Notes under the pieces: generated by a model | Told to the model about the DNA's origin: nothing | Databases searched by the model: none | The model's input: only the letters and a program-made list of their open reading frames with translations | Assembly (NCBI GenBank): GCA_030054835.1 | Contig: JASGVS010000043.1 | Location: forward strand, 62,001 to 126,000 | Source: UBA3910 sp002391465 | Lineage (GTDB): Bacteria > Bacillota > Limnochordia > Darwinibacteriales > Darwinibacteriaceae | Length of the DNA stretch: 64,000 nt | Direction of reading: 5' to 3' | Shown: piece after piece, positions 27,246 through 35,092 of the stretch | How the letters are laid out: the number at the start of each line of letters is the position of its first letter | Position numbering within the stretch: the stretch's first letter is position 1 | Program-made: the position numbers and the translations under genes

Positions 27246-27899
27246 ATGCGGATTCTTCCCAACCAACTTGTTGAACTGCATGTTGAAAATACCAGCGGAC
27301 GCATGGTGCTGCGGACGCGTGTCGAAGATGTAGAAGATGACCTGATTATTGTCGGTGCACCTATCCATCGGGGCGCCTTGGTTCCCATAAGGGTGGGCAC
27401 AGATCTGGTTATTGAATTTAAATCAACAGCTATCTCCCAAGAAGGACGCTTTCGGAACGTAGCCGTTGTGGAAAGGCGTCTTACCGATCCGATTCCCCTC
27501 CTGCAGCTGCGGCTGAAAGGGGAATGGGTTAAGACACAGGACCGGAGATTTGTACGTGTGCCCGTGTTTATTGACGCTGTGTTCGTTCCGGTGCGGGGAG
27601 AGGAGAAGCTGGATGCCCGGCTCGGCGTAATTCTTAATTTGAGCGGCGGTGGGTTTTTGCTGCGGACTTCTTTTCCCTTCGAAGCCGACGATCAAGTGGA
27701 GGTTTCTTTCACATTAGAAGGTGAAACGGTAAAAGCTGCCGCCTATTTAGCCCGTCTTGTGCCAAACGATGAGGGTTTCGATTTTGGTTTCGCTTTCATC
27801 GATCTGCCGGAACCGGTCCGCATGCACATTATCCAGTATGTTTATAAACGCCAAATCGAACTGCGCGACATGGCTCGGGAGGACAGCAGTGTAGAATGA
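27246..27899 (+). CDS. YcgR/MotI-like c-di-GMP receptor (PilZ domain)
   Basis: The 217 residues comprise an N-terminal YcgR-type beta domain (residues 1-90) and a C-terminal PilZ domain. The c-di-GMP-binding arginine motif is in DRRFVRVPVF and the second motif in LNLSGGGFLL (Asn-x-Ser-x-x-Gly). In B. subtilis and Escherichia such proteins slow or disengage the motor when c-di-GMP is high; the same role is inferred here. It starts 14 bases after flhG and overlaps sigD by 4 bases, so it belongs to the flagellar operon. Confidence 0.88.
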   Translation: MRILPNQLVELHVENTSGRMVLRTRVEDVEDDLIIVGAPIHRGALVPIRVGTDLVIEFKSTAISQEGRFRNVAVVERRLTDPIPLLQLRLKGEWVKTQDRRFVRVPVFIDAVFVPVRGEEKLDARLGVILNLSGGGFLLRTSFPFEADDQVEVSFTLEGETVKAAAYLARLVPNDEGFDFGFAFIDLPEPVRMHIIQYVYKRQIELRDMAREDSSVE

Positions 27900-28678
27900 C
27901 GGCAAAACGTGAACAGGAAAAGCTGAATGAAATCTGGAGGGAATATAAAGAGGCAAAGAGTGAAGAGGCCCGCAACCTTTTGGTAGAGGAATATATTCCC
28001 CTGGTGAAATATGTGGCCGGCCGTTTGGCCATCAATCTGCCCAATAGCGTTGATGTGGGTGATTTGGAGGGTTTTGGCTTTTTCGGCCTGCTCGATGCTA
28101 TTGAGAAATTCGATTATACCCGGAACATCAAGTTTGAAACATACGCTTCCACCCGGATTCGCGGGGCAATCCTAGACGGTCTCCGTTCCATGGACTGGGT
28201 TCCCCGTAGTACCCGTGCTAAGGCCAGGGAACTGGAAGACACCATCTACCACTTGACAAATAAGCTCGGCAGAAACCCTGCGGATGCGGAAATAGCGGCT
28301 GCCTTAGACGTGCCTATGGAACGTTACTATGAACTCTTGGATGAGGTGAGGGGGGTAAACCTTTTCTCCCTCGATGAAACGCTCGCTGCCAAGGATTCGG
28401 ACGACAGCTTGCACATGCTAGATTTAGTCTCTGCTGATGACCAGAGTCCCGACGAGATTGTAGTACAAAGTGAGACGGTAGACGAGTTGGCCAGAGCGAT
28501 TGAGTCCTTGAGCGAGCGGGAACAGCTTGTTCTGTCCCTTTACTACGATGACGAACTAACCCTCAAGGAAATCGGCCATGTGCTTAATGTGTCCGAATCG
28601 AGGGTTTCCCAGATCCATACCAAGGTGATTATGACGCTGCGCGGTTCTTTTAAGGAGTTCGAGAAACGGAGGGATTGA
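27896..28678 (+). CDS. sigD: Flagellar sigma factor SigD (FliA/WhiG family, sigma-28)
   Basis: Directs transcription of late flagellar genes such as flagellin. Region 2 includes GDLEGFGFFGLLDAIEKFD and FETYASTRIRGAILDGLR followed by WVPRSTRAKAREL, all signatures of sigma-28. Region 4 has LSEREQLVLSLYYDDELTLKEIG with the helix-turn-helix VSESRVSQIHTKV. The 260 residues are normal. No anti-sigma gene flgM or flagellin gene is in the window, so the late genes must be elsewhere. Confidence 0.96.
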   Translation: MTAKREQEKLNEIWREYKEAKSEEARNLLVEEYIPLVKYVAGRLAINLPNSVDVGDLEGFGFFGLLDAIEKFDYTRNIKFETYASTRIRGAILDGLRSMDWVPRSTRAKARELEDTIYHLTNKLGRNPADAEIAAALDVPMERYYELLDEVRGVNLFSLDETLAAKDSDDSLHMLDLVSADDQSPDEIVVQSETVDELARAIESLSEREQLVLSLYYDDELTLKEIGHVLNVSESRVSQIHTKVIMTLRGSFKEFEKRRD

Positions 28679-28679
28679 C

Positions 28680-28970
28680 GTGTCGATTAAATTCCCCGAC
28701 TTTCAAGTGCTTGTCTCCCGTTCCGACCAGGTCCCCCGTATAAATAGGGAAGGGGATCAGACTGGGGCTGCCGGGAGGATGGCGCCGCAGGTTTCTCAAG
28801 ATTTCGAGGTGCGCCAGCGAAGGGTTGACCACAGCCAGGCCAAAGATAAGGTGCGCAGGCGTACAGAGGACGAACAACGCAGACAGCGCCGTGACCAGGA
28901 AGGGGAGCCTAAGGAGAAAGAGGAGAGGCGTCCTCCCACTCGCGGGCGCAGGATTGATCTGCGCGCTTAG
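28680..28970 (+). CDS. Small hydrophilic protein after sigD, unknown function
   Basis: A 96-residue, highly charged and probably unstructured protein. After a short N-terminus (IKFPDFQVLVSR) it is dominated by Arg, Gln, Glu, Asp and Lys (for example KVRRRTEDEQRRQRRDQEG). It has no membrane segment or signal peptide. It starts at GTG two bases after the sigD stop and ends 10 bases before the SwrB-like gene, so its placement looks like a real operon member. Comparable small Gln/Arg-rich genes occur at this place in some Clostridia; I recognise no function. Confidence 0.65.
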   Translation: MSIKFPDFQVLVSRSDQVPRINREGDQTGAAGRMAPQVSQDFEVRQRRVDHSQAKDKVRRRTEDEQRRQRRDQEGEPKEKEERRPPTRGRRIDLRA

Positions 28971-28980
28971 GGGGTAGACT

Positions 28981-29373
28981 ATGGAGTACTTTCTAGTGTT
29001 TCTGCTAGGCATTGCCCTGGCCGTTGTTGTGCTGTTTGTGACGCGGCCAGCTTTGTTTACCCGTAGTAGCGAGGATTACACGCTTTTTGAGACGATGTTT
29101 GATGATGCCATGGAAGAACTTGAGCGCCGTCAGCAGGAATTTATCGAGGATATTCAGGCGAGGCATAACGCCCTCCTGGAGCTGCAGGCAAAACTGAACA
29201 CGGCTATTGCCCCAGACCGGGCCAGATCGCCTAAAGTGCTGGCCGTATTGGAACTGGCACAGCAGGAAGATGATATTAACGTCATCGCAAAACAGCTTGG
29301 TTTGGGCGTGGGTGAGGTAGAGTTGATCTTGGAGCTAAATAAAGAATGGGAAATGCTTGCTGAAAGCGAATAA
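28981..29373 (+). CDS. SwrB-like membrane protein (DUF6115-type)
   Basis: An N-terminal transmembrane helix (residues 2-22) is followed by a charged coiled coil (residues 40-80) and a small C-terminal helix-turn-helix-like module (VLAVLELAQQEDDINVIAK and LGLGVGEVELILELNKEW). B. subtilis swrB (ylxL), which promotes flagellar basal-body maturation, has the same layout and lies in the same place between sigD and rpsB. Sequence similarity cannot be judged by eye, so SwrB function is inferred from synteny and architecture. The rpsB promoter begins inside its last codons. Confidence 0.75.
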   Translation: MEYFLVFLLGIALAVVVLFVTRPALFTRSSEDYTLFETMFDDAMEELERRQQEFIEDIQARHNALLELQAKLNTAIAPDRARSPKVLAVLELAQQEDDINVIAKQLGLGVGEVELILELNKEWEMLAESE

Positions 29374-29385
29374 ATGTGCTATATT
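29357..29385 (+). promoter_or_regulatory. Sigma-A-type promoter for rpsB
   Basis: TTGCTG at 29357-29362 and TATATT at 29380-29385 are separated by exactly 17 bases. The -35 element lies within the 3' end of the SwrB-like gene. It would uncouple ribosomal gene expression from the flagellar operon. Confidence 0.75.
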
Positions 29386-29406
29386 AGCAAGTGGTTACAA
29401 CACACG

Positions 29407-29468
29407 GTCCTCGATGGGAAATAAGTGTGCCAATTTGGTCTTATTCCCACATGAAGGGGCCGGAGGAC
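29407..29468 (+). promoter_or_regulatory. Structured leader upstream of rpsB (candidate S2 autoregulatory element)
   Basis: GTCCTC (29407-29412) pairs with GAGGAC (29463-29468). Inside, TGGGAAATAAG (29415-29425) pairs with CTTATTCCCA (29440-29449) with a single bulged A, capped by a small CCA/TGG stem (29430-29438). The outer stem ends about 12 bases before the RBS. Ribosomal-protein genes are often controlled by such leaders bound by their own product; binding of S2 here is an inference. Confidence 0.5.
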
Positions 29469-29493
29469 AAAACAAAGGAAGGAGGTGGACGAC

Positions 29494-30252
29494 ATGGCCG
29501 TAATTTCGATGAAACAGCTTCTCGAGGCCGGCGTTCACTTTGGGCACCAGACCCGCAGATGGAATCCGAAAATGGCACCGTATATCTTTACGGAGCGGAA
29601 TGGCATCTACATCATCGATCTGCAGAAAACAGTTCGGATGGTAGACGATGCTTATAATTTCGTCCGTGAGACGGTTGCGGCTGGAAAATCCATTCTTTTC
29701 GTGGGAACCAAGAAACAGGCCCAAGACACGATCAAGGAAGAAGCAGAACGCTGCGGTATGTTTTATGTGAACCAGAGATGGCTCGGTGGTATGCTGACCA
29801 ACTTCAAGACGATCAGCTCCCGCCTGCGGCGTTTGGAGGAAATTGAGAAGATGGAAGAGGACGGCCTTTTCGAAGTTCTGCCCAAGAAAGAAGTAATTGG
29901 CTTGATCAAAGAAAAGGAACGTCTAACCCGTTTCCTAGGCGGTATCCGTGGAATGAACACTCTCCCCGGTGCTCTCTTCGTGGTTGACCCGAGGAAAGAG
30001 AGGATCGCGGTTGCAGAGGCACGCAAGCTGGGTATTCCCATCATCGCAATCGTGGACACGAACTGTGACCCCGATGAAGTTGATTACATCATTCCCGGTA
30101 ACGATGACGCCATCCGCGCAGTTAAACTGCTCACCAGCACTATTGCCAGCGCAGTGGTTGAAGCCAAAGAAGGTGCCAGTTTTGCGGATGACCAAGGCGA
30201 AACAGACACGGGTGCAAGCGCACAGGACAGTGCGGTTGAGGTAGAAGAGTAG
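29494..30252 (+). CDS. rpsB: 30S ribosomal protein S2
   Basis: Small-subunit protein S2. The conserved starting segment MKQLLEAGVHFGHQTRRWNP, then LFVGTKKQAQDTI and NQRWLGGMLTNFKTI, and later VDTNCDPDEVDYIIPGNDDA are all present. In-frame GTG 29485 exists, but ATG 29494 lies 5-8 bases after AAGGAGGTGG and gives the standard MAVISMKQLL start. The 252 residues include a short acidic tail. It has its own promoter and leader and is followed by a terminator-like hairpin before tsf. Confidence 0.97.
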   Translation: MAVISMKQLLEAGVHFGHQTRRWNPKMAPYIFTERNGIYIIDLQKTVRMVDDAYNFVRETVAAGKSILFVGTKKQAQDTIKEEAERCGMFYVNQRWLGGMLTNFKTISSRLRRLEEIEKMEEDGLFEVLPKKEVIGLIKEKERLTRFLGGIRGMNTLPGALFVVDPRKERIAVAEARKLGIPIIAIVDTNCDPDEVDYIIPGNDDAIRAVKLLTSTIASAVVEAKEGASFADDQGETDTGASAQDSAVEVEE

Positions 30253-30258
30253 AACAGA

Positions 30259-30293
30259 GGGGAGTGGGGGGTTCAGACTCCCTCCCCTTTTTT
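30259..30293 (+). terminator. Intrinsic terminator or attenuator between rpsB and tsf
   Basis: GGGGAG (30259-30264) pairs with CTCCCC (30282-30287), the stem continuing through a bulged T, and six T residues follow (30288-30293). Because tsf begins 29 bases later without a clear promoter of its own, partial read-through is the likely way to set S2 and EF-Ts ratios. Confidence 0.7.
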
Positions 30294-30321
30294 GTGTAAT
30301 ACCTATTAGAGGAGGGGTTTT

Positions 30322-30975
30322 ATGGCGGAAATCACCGCAGCCATGGTTAAAGAGTTAAGGGAAAAAACAGGCGCCGGTATGATGGACTGTAAAAAGGCAT
30401 TGGTCGAGACTAATGGCGACATGGATGCTGCCGTAGACTTTTTGCGTGAAAAAGGTCTCTCGGCCGCTGCTAAAAAGGCTGGTCGCATCGCCGCTGAAGG
30501 CCTCGTAGAGGCGTACATCCATATGGGCGGCAGAATCGGCGTTTTGGTGGAAGTGAACTGCGAGACAGACTTTGTGGCAAAAACCGACGAGTTCAAGGAA
30601 TTGGCTAAGGATATCGCTATGCATATCGCCGCCAGCCAGCCGCAGTATGTCTCCAGGGAGGAGATCCCCGAGGAAGTCTTGGAGCATGAGCGGAAAATCT
30701 TCCGCGCCATGGCCGAGAACGAAGGCAAACCTGCCCACATTATCGATAAGATTGTTGACGGGCGGATCGAAAAGTTCATGCAGGATGTCTGCCTAGTGGA
30801 TCAACCGTTCGTCAAGAACCCTGATCAGACCGTGGGCGAACTGCTTAACGAGAAAGTGGCCAAGATCGGCGAGAAGATCTCCGTCCGGCGCTTTGTCCGT
30901 TATGAGCGAGGCGAAGGCATGGAGAAACGGGAAGATGACTTTGCTGCCGAAGTAATGGCCCAGATGGGGAAATAG
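30322..30975 (+). CDS. tsf: Elongation factor Ts (short form)
   Basis: Nucleotide exchange factor of EF-Tu. The N-terminal UBA-like domain has KELREKTGAGMMDCKKAL, followed by the core signature GRIGVLVEVNCETDFVAKTDEF. The 217 residues correspond to the shortened form with one core repeat, as in some thermophiles and cyanobacteria, compared with about 290 in B. subtilis. RBS AGAGGAGGGG precedes the ATG. A strong terminator follows. Confidence 0.96.
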   Translation: MAEITAAMVKELREKTGAGMMDCKKALVETNGDMDAAVDFLREKGLSAAAKKAGRIAAEGLVEAYIHMGGRIGVLVEVNCETDFVAKTDEFKELAKDIAMHIAASQPQYVSREEIPEEVLEHERKIFRAMAENEGKPAHIIDKIVDGRIEKFMQDVCLVDQPFVKNPDQTVGELLNEKVAKIGEKISVRRFVRYERGEGMEKREDDFAAEVMAQMGK

Positions 30976-30989
30976 AAACAGACTGAGCG

Positions 30990-31021
30990 AGAGAACACCC
31001 CCTAAGGTGTTCTCTTTTTTT
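30990..31021 (+). terminator. Intrinsic terminator after tsf
   Basis: GAGAACACC (30991-30999) pairs perfectly with GGTGTTCTC (31006-31014) around CCCTAA and is followed by seven T residues. It is the strongest terminator in the window. Confidence 0.92.
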
Positions 31022-31085
31022 CAGGCTCCGGCATTGAGTGGAGGAATCAATAGGTCTAAGCAGAATATTTAAGGGAGAGATGTGC

Positions 31086-31814
31086 ATGTCAGTGGCGAAG
31101 TATCGCAGGGTTTTGTTAAAACTAAGTGGTGAAGCAATGGGCGGCAACAGCTACGGGATCGATCCGGAAGTAGTTGGCAGGATCGCCGGTGAGATCGGAA
31201 AAGTGGTTGAAATGGGTGTGGAGGTTGCCATTGTGGTCGGTGGGGGTAACATCTGGCGCGGCGCTTCCGGAAGCGCTAAAGGTATGGACCGGGTTACGGC
31301 CGATTACATGGGTATGTTGGCCACCGTGCTTAACTCGTTGGCCCTCCAGGATGCTCTGGAAGATCGGGGTATGCCGACGCGGGTCCAGACCGCGATTGAG
31401 ATGCGGCAGGTGGCAGAGCCTTATATCCGTCGTCGGGCTATCCGTCATCTAGAAAAGGGTCGAGTAGTTATTTTTGCCTCCGGTACCGGCAATCCCTATT
31501 TCTCCACAGACACGACTGCTGCGCTGAGGGCGTTGGAGATCGAGGCTGAGGTTATTCTCATGGCCAAACGGGGCGTAGACGGCGTTTACGACCGTGATCC
31601 CCGCCAGGATTCGGCAGCTGTCCGCTATGATAACATCACTTATCTGGAAGTGTTGAATCAAAACCTTGGTGTAATGGACTCTACCGCCACTTCACTGTGC
31701 ATGGACAACGACATTCCCATTATAGTCTTTGATTTTGATGAACCGGGCAATATTGCGAAGGCAATTTGCGGCGAAAAAATTGGGACATTTGTAGGAGGGG
31801 AAAAGAGTGACTGA
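31086..31814 (+). CDS. pyrH: UMP kinase
   Basis: Phosphorylates UMP to UDP; amino-acid-kinase fold, hexameric. Seen are YRRVLLKLSGEAMGG, the glycine-rich VVGGGNIWRG, DYMGMLATVLNSLALQDAL, and FASGTGNPYFSTDTTAALRA. Upstream in-frame ATGs exist (31038, 31080), but ATG 31086 is about 7 bases after AGGGAGA and gives the usual N-terminus. It overlaps frr by 8 bases; the pyrH-frr-uppS order is conserved across bacteria. Confidence 0.96.
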   Translation: MSVAKYRRVLLKLSGEAMGGNSYGIDPEVVGRIAGEIGKVVEMGVEVAIVVGGGNIWRGASGSAKGMDRVTADYMGMLATVLNSLALQDALEDRGMPTRVQTAIEMRQVAEPYIRRRAIRHLEKGRVVIFASGTGNPYFSTDTTAALRALEIEAEVILMAKRGVDGVYDRDPRQDSAAVRYDNITYLEVLNQNLGVMDSTATSLCMDNDIPIIVFDFDEPGNIAKAICGEKIGTFVGGEKSD

Positions 31815-32364
31815 CCAAGTTCTACAAGAAGGCAAAGTTAGAATGGAAGAGGTTATTGAAGCAACTAAGAAAGCCTTTGCCGCCATCAGGACAGGACGGG
31901 CAAATCCAGCCCTGCTTGATCGCATAGTTGTGTCCTATTACGGCACACCAACGCCTCTTAACCAGATGGCCAGCATTAGTGTACCCGAGCCTAGGCTTTT
32001 GGTTGTCACCCCGTGGGATAAGACCGCGATTAAAGATGTGGAGAAGGCTATCCTAGCATCTGATCTTGGTTTAGTTCCCAGTAACGACGGAACGGTTATT
32101 CGGATAGCCATTCCCACGCTCACGGAGGAGCGCCGTAAAGAGCTGGTCCGTGTAGTCAGGAAGGACGCTGAAGATTACAGAGTTGCGGTGCGGAATATTC
32201 GCCGTGATCTCAATGATGATCTCAAGAAGATGGAAAAAGACGGGGACATCTCCGAAGATACACTCCATCGCGTACTGGAGAAAGTTCAGGAGTTGACCAA
32301 CGACTTTATCAAGCAGATTGACGAGCTTTTGGAAGCTAAAGAGAAGGAGATCATGGAAATCTAA
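31807..32364 (+). CDS. frr: Ribosome recycling factor
   Basis: With EF-G splits the ribosome after termination. The 185 residues carry RTGRANPALLDRIVVSYYGTPTPL-type sequence (for example GRANPALLD), then LGLVPSNDGTVIRIAIP and LTEERRKELVRVVRK, the standard RRF blocks. GTG start at 31807 after AGGAGGGG. The stop overlaps the start of the next small gene. Confidence 0.96.
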   Translation: MTDQVLQEGKVRMEEVIEATKKAFAAIRTGRANPALLDRIVVSYYGTPTPLNQMASISVPEPRLLVVTPWDKTAIKDVEKAILASDLGLVPSNDGTVIRIAIPTLTEERRKELVRVVRKDAEDYRVAVRNIRRDLNDDLKKMEKDGDISEDTLHRVLEKVQELTNDFIKQIDELLEAKEKEIMEI

Positions 32365-32579
32365 TGCGAGATCTCAAGGAACAGGAATGGGGTTTCCTGA
32401 TCGGTTATCCGTGGGAGGAGGCGCAGGAGCTGCTGGATGAGGAAGAGGTAGCTTATGAGCTGCGCCTAACGACCCCTCCCAAAAAGGCAGCCACTTGGGA
32501 AGGTGCCCGCGTGGTTGCCCTGCGCTTTGGTGAACCCCTTGTTGTAATCTGTTCTCCAGAAGATTGGACGGTAGAATAG
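32364..32579 (+). CDS. Unknown 71-residue acidic protein between frr and uppS
   Basis: The ATG overlaps the last base of the frr stop codon and the stop lies 10 bases before uppS, so it is fitted tightly into the operon. The product is acidic and has no membrane segment. It shows the pattern GYPWEEAQELLDEEEV near the start and ARVVALRFGEPLVVICSP near the end, which suggests a small alpha/beta fold. I do not recognise the family. Overlap on one side and near-contact on the other support a real gene. Confidence 0.7.
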   Translation: MRDLKEQEWGFLIGYPWEEAQELLDEEEVAYELRLTTPPKKAATWEGARVVALRFGEPLVVICSPEDWTVE

Positions 32580-32589
32580 GAGGGCAATT

Positions 32590-33318
32590 GTGGCCAGAAG
32601 TGAACAGAACAAGCTGCCCTCCCACGTTGCCATTATTATGGACGGCAATGGGAGGTGGGCGCGAAGGCGAGGTCTACCCAGGTTCCTTGGGCATCAGCAG
32701 GGAGTTAAGGCTCTAAAGAAGGCAGTGCGGTTCGCCTCTGACCAGGGTATTCAATCGCTGACCGTCTACGCGTTCAGCACAGAAAACTGGCAGCGGCCCA
32801 AGGAGGAAGTGAGTTTCCTCCTTGATTTAATGCACAAAACCTTTGTGGAAGAAATCGATGAACTGCACCAAGAAGGGGTGCGAATTGTACTGGTCGGCGA
32901 TAGGAGCAATCTTTCCGCCGATATTCTTCAGTTGTGGCAGAACGCGGAAGGCTTGACTCAGGACAATACGGGATTGACTTTGAATGTGGCGTTCAATTAC
33001 GGCGGACGGCAAGAACTGCTCCACGTTGCCAAAGTACTGGCGCAGCGGGCAGCAGTCGGTGATTTGGATCCCGCCCAGATTGACGAATCTATGGTTAATG
33101 ATCTGCTTTACACAAAAGGCAGTCCCGATCCGGACTTGATTATCCGTACCGGCGGTGAACAAAGGCTGAGCAACTTCCTGCTCTGGCAGTCCGCCTACAG
33201 CGAGTTGTACGTGACAGATGTGTTGTGGCCCGATTTCAACGAAGAGCATTTTGCTTCAGCCTTAGATGATTTCGGCCAGCGTGAACGCCGTTTTGGGCGA
33301 GTAGGGAAGAAGGAGTAG
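32590..33318 (+). CDS. uppS: Isoprenyl transferase (undecaprenyl diphosphate synthase)
   Basis: Makes the C55 lipid carrier precursor for cell-wall synthesis by cis-condensation of isopentenyl units. The catalytic block IIMDGNGRWARRRGLPR with its aspartate, the GHQQGVKALK motif, and the C-terminal RTGGEQRLSNFLLWQ are all present. The 242 residues are typical. GTG start after TAGGAGGGCAA. The product feeds the same envelope pathway as cdsA and dxr nearby. Confidence 0.95.
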   Translation: MARSEQNKLPSHVAIIMDGNGRWARRRGLPRFLGHQQGVKALKKAVRFASDQGIQSLTVYAFSTENWQRPKEEVSFLLDLMHKTFVEEIDELHQEGVRIVLVGDRSNLSADILQLWQNAEGLTQDNTGLTLNVAFNYGGRQELLHVAKVLAQRAAVGDLDPAQIDESMVNDLLYTKGSPDPDLIIRTGGEQRLSNFLLWQSAYSELYVTDVLWPDFNEEHFASALDDFGQRERRFGRVGKKE

Positions 33319-33326
33319 GGGTAAAA

Positions 33327-34094
33327 ATGTTGGCGCAGAGGGTTCTTACAGCGGTGGTGGGTGTACCCATTCTCTTAACCGGACTTTATTTTGGGGGAGT
33401 TGTCTGGCAGCTTATCGTTTTTGCACTTGTCTTGGTGGGTCTCTTGGAGTTCGCCCACATGGGTGGAGAAAGAGTTTACCTCGATTATCTGCTGCTTGCT
33501 GGACTATCTTTTTTGTTCCTCACATATAGTGGTATAGACCAATTTGGGCTCACTGCTTGGTTGGTTTTACAGCTCTTTTATTACCTAATCCGAGCTGCCT
33601 TTGGCGGTATGTACACTTGGTCAGGAGCGATTAACCTCCTAGGTGTGCTTTACGTTGCGGTACCGTTGAGCTTTCTCTGGCTTGTCCGGGCAGAGTATGG
33701 TTTTGTCTGGTCCATTTTTGGTTTGGTAGTGACCTGGCTCACTGACACCGGTGCCTATTTCGGCGGGCTCAGGTTTGGACGCCGGAAACTACTGCCGGAA
33801 GTAAGTCCAAAGAAGACACAGGAAGGCGCCCTCAGCGGACTTTTGGCTGCCCTGCTTGGTTCAGTAGTTTTTGCTCTGGCGCTTGACGAGTCAGTGTTAC
33901 AAGCACTTATTCTCGGTTTTGTTTTGTCCATCGCCGGCCAGGTTGGCGACCTGGTTGAATCGGCCATCAAGCGGGAGCGGTCAGTAAAGGATAGCGGTAG
34001 TATACTGCCGGGCCACGGGGGTATTTTGGACCGCTTTGATTCCATGATCTTTGTCTTTCCTACTCTATACGTTCTCCTAAGCTTGTTCATCTAA
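33327..34094 (+). CDS. cdsA: Phosphatidate cytidylyltransferase
   Basis: Converts phosphatidic acid and CTP to CDP-diacylglycerol. The 255-residue protein has about seven transmembrane helices and the family signature near the C-terminus: QVGDLVESAIKRERSVKDSG followed by PGHGGILDRFDS. ATG 33327 follows GGAGTAGGGGTAA. Conserved position after uppS. Confidence 0.95.
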   Translation: MLAQRVLTAVVGVPILLTGLYFGGVVWQLIVFALVLVGLLEFAHMGGERVYLDYLLLAGLSFLFLTYSGIDQFGLTAWLVLQLFYYLIRAAFGGMYTWSGAINLLGVLYVAVPLSFLWLVRAEYGFVWSIFGLVVTWLTDTGAYFGGLRFGRRKLLPEVSPKKTQEGALSGLLAALLGSVVFALALDESVLQALILGFVLSIAGQVGDLVESAIKRERSVKDSGSILPGHGGILDRFDSMIFVFPTLYVLLSLFI

Positions 34095-34122
34095 CGCCCG
34101 TGCCCCTAAGGGGTGAAAGGGT

Positions 34123-35073
34123 ATGTGGCACTCTACAGTAATAGCGGTAGCGGGGTTTTGTGGGGTATTGCTCGTGTTGAAGTTGACATTTCCCTATCTG
34201 GCCCCGTTTTTTATTGGGCTGTTGTTTGCCGTATTCTTGGATGGACCTGTGGGTTTTCTCCAGACAAGGGGATGGCCACGCTCCGCCGCGGCTGCTCTGC
34301 TGGTGGCAGTAGTATTCCTCACACTGCCCTTCCTGCTAAGTGTGTTGCTAGTTCAGCTTTACCGGGAGATACAGGCGCTGTGGCTCAGCGGTGTTTTTGA
34401 AAGCTTTCCTGGACTGATCGCCCAGCTGCCTCTGGAAGAGGCCTCGATCACCTCCGGTGATCTAGTCACTTTGATAACTAGGATGGCAAAGTCGCTGCTC
34501 GCAATTCCAGACCTTGTCGTTCTTTGGCTTATTGCAGCCATGAGTGCCTATTTTTTCTGTCGCGACAAACGTCTTTTAGCCCGGTTTATTGTCAGTCTCC
34601 TTCCGATCAGTTGGCAGGAAGGTTTTTTTCAGCTTTACCGGGATTCGGTTAAGGCTTTGGGCCAGTTGTTGAAGGTACAGCTCCTGCTCGTTTTCGCAGT
34701 GGGAATGATAAGTACAGTATCCTTTTATGTACTCGGGTTGGCCTATCCGCTCCTATCCGGTTTTCTCGTTGCCTTTTTTGACTTAGTGCCTGTGCTGGGC
34801 CCAGGCCTTGTTTTTTTCACCCTGGCTGCCCTCCAGGTTTGGTTGGGAAACATACCCAGAGCACTAGCCTTAGGCTTGACTTATCTGGTATTATTATTAG
34901 TAAGGCAGCTCTTCGAAGCACAGCTTGTGGGAGAGCGTCTTGGACTGCATCCCCTCACTGCCTTGGTAGCTGTTTATGTGGGTTGGCGTTTCTGGGGTCT
35001 GATGGGGGCCTTGGTGGGCCCACTCTTAATGGTGGTGATGAGGGGATTGGTTGCAGTAAACAAACGTCAATGA
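34123..35073 (+). CDS. AI-2E family transporter (UPF0118/YtvI-type membrane protein)
   Basis: The 316 residues form about seven to eight transmembrane helices. The pattern APFFIGLLFAVFLDGPVGFL at the N-terminus and the C-terminal GLHPLTALVAVYVGWRFWG are typical of AI-2E exporter/YtvI permeases. The substrate cannot be told from sequence; members include AI-2 exporters, Na+/H+ antiporters and sporulation protein YtvI. It is inserted between cdsA and dxr, which are adjacent in B. subtilis. A small CCCC/GGGG hairpin lies just before it, overlapping the RBS region. Confidence 0.85.
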   Translation: MWHSTVIAVAGFCGVLLVLKLTFPYLAPFFIGLLFAVFLDGPVGFLQTRGWPRSAAAALLVAVVFLTLPFLLSVLLVQLYREIQALWLSGVFESFPGLIAQLPLEEASITSGDLVTLITRMAKSLLAIPDLVVLWLIAAMSAYFFCRDKRLLARFIVSLLPISWQEGFFQLYRDSVKALGQLLKVQLLLVFAVGMISTVSFYVLGLAYPLLSGFLVAFFDLVPVLGPGLVFFTLAALQVWLGNIPRALALGLTYLVLLLVRQLFEAQLVGERLGLHPLTALVAVYVGWRFWGLMGALVGPLLMVVMRGLVAVNKRQ

Positions 35074-35092
35074 AAATGAAAGGGACTTACCA

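Noticed and set aside
34097..34115. Short CCCC/GGGG hairpin after cdsA as a terminator
   Set aside because: Only four or five pairs with a three-base loop and no T run; it overlaps the RBS region of the permease gene.
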